DNA of 6,056 nt from Prolixibacteraceae bacterium (GTDB lineage: Bacteria; Bacteroidota; Bacteroidia; Bacteroidales; Prolixibacteraceae): positions 1-6,056 of the forward strand of contig JAEUSS010000409.1 of NCBI GenBank assembly GCA_016788685.1, written 5' to 3'. A program made the position numbers and the translations under genes. The notes under the pieces were generated by a model, which did no database searches, had not been told where the DNA came from, and worked only from the letters and a program-made list of their open reading frames with translations. This document shows positions 4,503 through 6,056 of the stretch, piece by piece (the first letter of the stretch is position 1; every line of letters begins with the position of its first letter).

Positions 4503-6056
4503 TTAATTCCAGCCTGGGTTTTGAACCAGTTTCGGATTAAGCGTAATTTCCTGAGTCGGAATAGGAAGAAGGTAGTCGCGGTCAGGCTTGAACCCATAGC
4601 CCTGCGGCAGCGATTCCTGATATGGCTCGAGGAAACCGTTGTCATCAACAAACGGATAGAAGCCTGTGAATGAATCTTCCAGATCAGATCCATAGTATTT
4701 CATTCCTTTCGGACGAGTTTCTGCAAACAGAGAATGAGCGCGCCATCTCATCAAATCATCAAATCGTAGATTTTCAAAGGCCAATTCCACCCGGCGCTCA
4801 CGACGTACTTCATAAATAAGGTCTGATACACCAAGTGTATTTTTTGGGTCTGATGGAACATTGCTAACACTCAGCGAGGCCATATCAACCCGGCTTCTGA
4901 GTTTGTTAATTGAGCGATCAGCGGCTGCCTGATCCAATTCGCCCAATTCAGCACAAGCCTCAGCGTAGTTCAGCAACACTTCAGCGTAGCGGAATATAAC
5001 GGACGCTGTTGTCCCCATTCCTTCCTTATTCCTTTGTTGTTCCGGATTCGGATCAATCCCTTTATACAGCATAAAACCTGTTGTATTTCTATCAGAACCA
5101 GTCCGATTGATAAATGGGACAGTGAAAACTCTTTGGGTTGGATTTTCGGCGCCAACATTAGTCAGGATAGCACCCGGGAGCAAAATTGTCTGAGCCAATC
5201 GGGGGTCACGGTCAACAGCCATGGATGACATCGTAGAATAGTCAATACCCGAGGCAATTGTTCCGTCCTTCTTCAAATAGGATTCAACCAACGACAACGA
5301 AACACCGGTACCATCTCCACGCCATGGAAGCATGCGCTGCAGATCGTGTTTTAAGCCTTCCGAGATGTCATATTTCCGCCACATCATCACTTCAGGATTA
5401 CCTGCCAGATTGGTTTGATTAAATAATTTCCAATAGGACACAGCCGGGTTTCCGGTATTATACAAGCTGTATTTTTTGCCATTGATAACCTCTTCCGCAG
5501 CATTTTTTGCCAGTCGCAGGAACTTTTCGCCATTTTGTCCTGCAACGCCATAAGGAGTCCCACTGTGATACTTCTCCCAGGTTCCCTCATACAAACAAAT
5601 CCGGGATTTGATCAACAAGGCAATTTCCCTGTTTATTCTGAACTCTTTAGCCTCTCCTTTAGGTTTCAGCAATGCAATTGCTTTATCCATTGTTGCAACA
5701 ATAGAATCAGCAACGATATTGCGTGGCAACCTGGCCTGAAACAATTCTTCATCGCGCGGCCCGTACACCCCACTCATCCATGGAAGGTCTCCGAAGTTTT
5801 TCAGCAATGTAAAATAGTAGTAGGCTTTAAAGAAATAGGCTTCTCCGACATAATGGTTGAGATCTGCTTGCACTCCCTTTGCAGTATGACAGTTCTCAAG
5901 AAAGTAATTTACATCACGGATTGATCCCCAACCCCATCCACCTCCGGTAGTCGGAAGAATGCCTGTTCCGTTTAATCTTGTGTTGGGTATCTCCGGCACC
6001 AGATTATCGCTATTATTTTCTCCGTAGAAAGATGCACTCCATCCTGAATGAACATA
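4503..6056 (-). CDS. SusD/RagB-family outer-membrane glycan-binding lipoprotein, N-terminus outside window
   Basis: 517 residues are visible, open to the right edge; family members are about 500-650 aa, so only the signal peptide, lipobox and first helices are missing. SusD proteins are surface lipoproteins that bind glycan and act as the lid of a SusC TonB-dependent transporter. Numbering from the first visible residue, seen are SDNLV near 16-20, GGWGWGSIRDVNYFLENC (39-56), the TPR-like EAYFFKAYYYFTLLKNFGD LPW (72-93), RDPRLAQTIL (283-292), RYAEVLLNYAEACAELGE (356-373), RRERRVELAFENLRFDDLM (418-436) and the terminal LLPIPTQEI...LNPKLVQNPGWN, a classic family ending. A GTG at 5999 is internal, not the start: the frame continues upstream with SusD-like sequence (WSASFYGENNSDNL). 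The transporter gene is expected just beyond the right edge. The stop lies 79 bp before the hydrolase start, with a terminator-like hairpin between. The sequence does not reveal the glycan. Confidence 0.96.
   Translation of the reverse strand, partial: YVHSGWSASFYGENNSDNLVPEIPNTRLNGTGILPTTGGGWGWGSIRDVNYFLENCHTAKGVQADLNHYVGEAYFFKAYYYFTLLKNFGDLPWMSGVYGPRDEELFQARLPRNIVADSIVATMDKAIALLKPKGEAKEFRINREIALLIKSRICLYEGTWEKYHSGTPYGVAGQNGEKFLRLAKNAAEEVINGKKYSLYNTGNPAVSYWKLFNQTNLAGNPEVMMWRKYDISEGLKHDLQRMLPWRGDGTGVSLSLVESYLKKDGTIASGIDYSTMSSMAVDRDPRLAQTILLPGAILTNVGAENPTQRVFTVPFINRTGSDRNTTGFMLYKGIDPNPEQQRNKEGMGTTASVIFRYAEVLLNYAEACAELGELDQAAADRSINKLRSRVDMASLSVSNVPSDPKNTLGVSDLIYEVRRERRVELAFENLRFDDLMRWRAHSLFAETRPKGMKYYGSDLEDSFTGFYPFVDDNGFLEPYQESLPQGYGFKPDRDYLLPIPTQEITLNPKLVQNPGWN

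Noticed and set aside
5535..5924. Plus-strand 129-codon open frame opposite the SusD-type gene
   Set aside because: It is antisense to a clear SusD-family coding sequence and shows no family features.
4503..5999. GTG at 5999 as the start of the SusD-type gene
   Set aside because: The frame stays open to the window edge and the upstream residues (WSASFYGENNSDNL) look like SusD; starting at 5999 would also remove the lipoprotein signal.
1..6056. CRISPR array, phage genes, insertion sequence or attachment site
   Set aside because: No regularly spaced repeats, transposase or integrase sequence was found, and there is no duplicated tRNA 3' end next to tRNA-Ser in this window.

Overview
The window looks like chromosomal DNA of a Bacteroidota species. 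The evidence is a SusD/RagB-family protein, a bacterial dipeptidyl peptidase III of the Bacteroides type, a Bacteroidetes-style HU protein and promoter-like sequences of the TAnnTTTG (-7) class. The moderately AT-rich composition and the mixture of genes would suit a marine or sediment Bacteroidales/Marinilabiliales organism, but the exact lineage is an inference and cannot be fixed from this piece.

Layout, left to right. Positions 1-821 (minus) hold the N-terminal 273 residues of a cytosolic-looking dipeptidyl peptidase III, cut by the window edge. Eight bases upstream of it, 830-1513 (minus), lies a TrmH-type SPOUT tRNA 2'-O-methyltransferase; the two probably share a transcript. A strong hairpin terminator (1532-1568, minus) separates them from an HU-type nucleoid protein (1591-1860, minus), and its T-tract overlaps a promoter-like box for the trmH unit. 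After a 255-bp spacer comes a compact tRNA-Ser(UGA) unit on the plus strand (promoter about 2074-2104, tRNA 2116-2202, terminator 2211-2249).

A spacer of about 470 bp (2250-2719) contains no convincing gene. It does contain a doubled palindromic 14-mer, an ATG-less open frame and a doubtful 62-codon membrane ORF. The right half is the downstream end of a polysaccharide-utilisation-type locus read on the minus strand: a SusD-family surface lipoprotein (4503-6056, N-terminus outside the window), a strong terminator-like hairpin (4444-4485), then a lipoprotein with a family-10-like glycosyl hydrolase domain (2720-4423).

Working together: the left genes are housekeeping (peptide turnover, tRNA modification, nucleoid structure, tRNA supply). 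The right genes would capture a glycan at the outer membrane and process it in the envelope. The hairpin between susD-like and hydrolase genes probably lowers hydrolase expression relative to the binding protein. I see no clearly new biological system. The items most worth a second look are the spacer repeats, the promoter-terminator overlap upstream of trmH, and the intra-locus hairpin.
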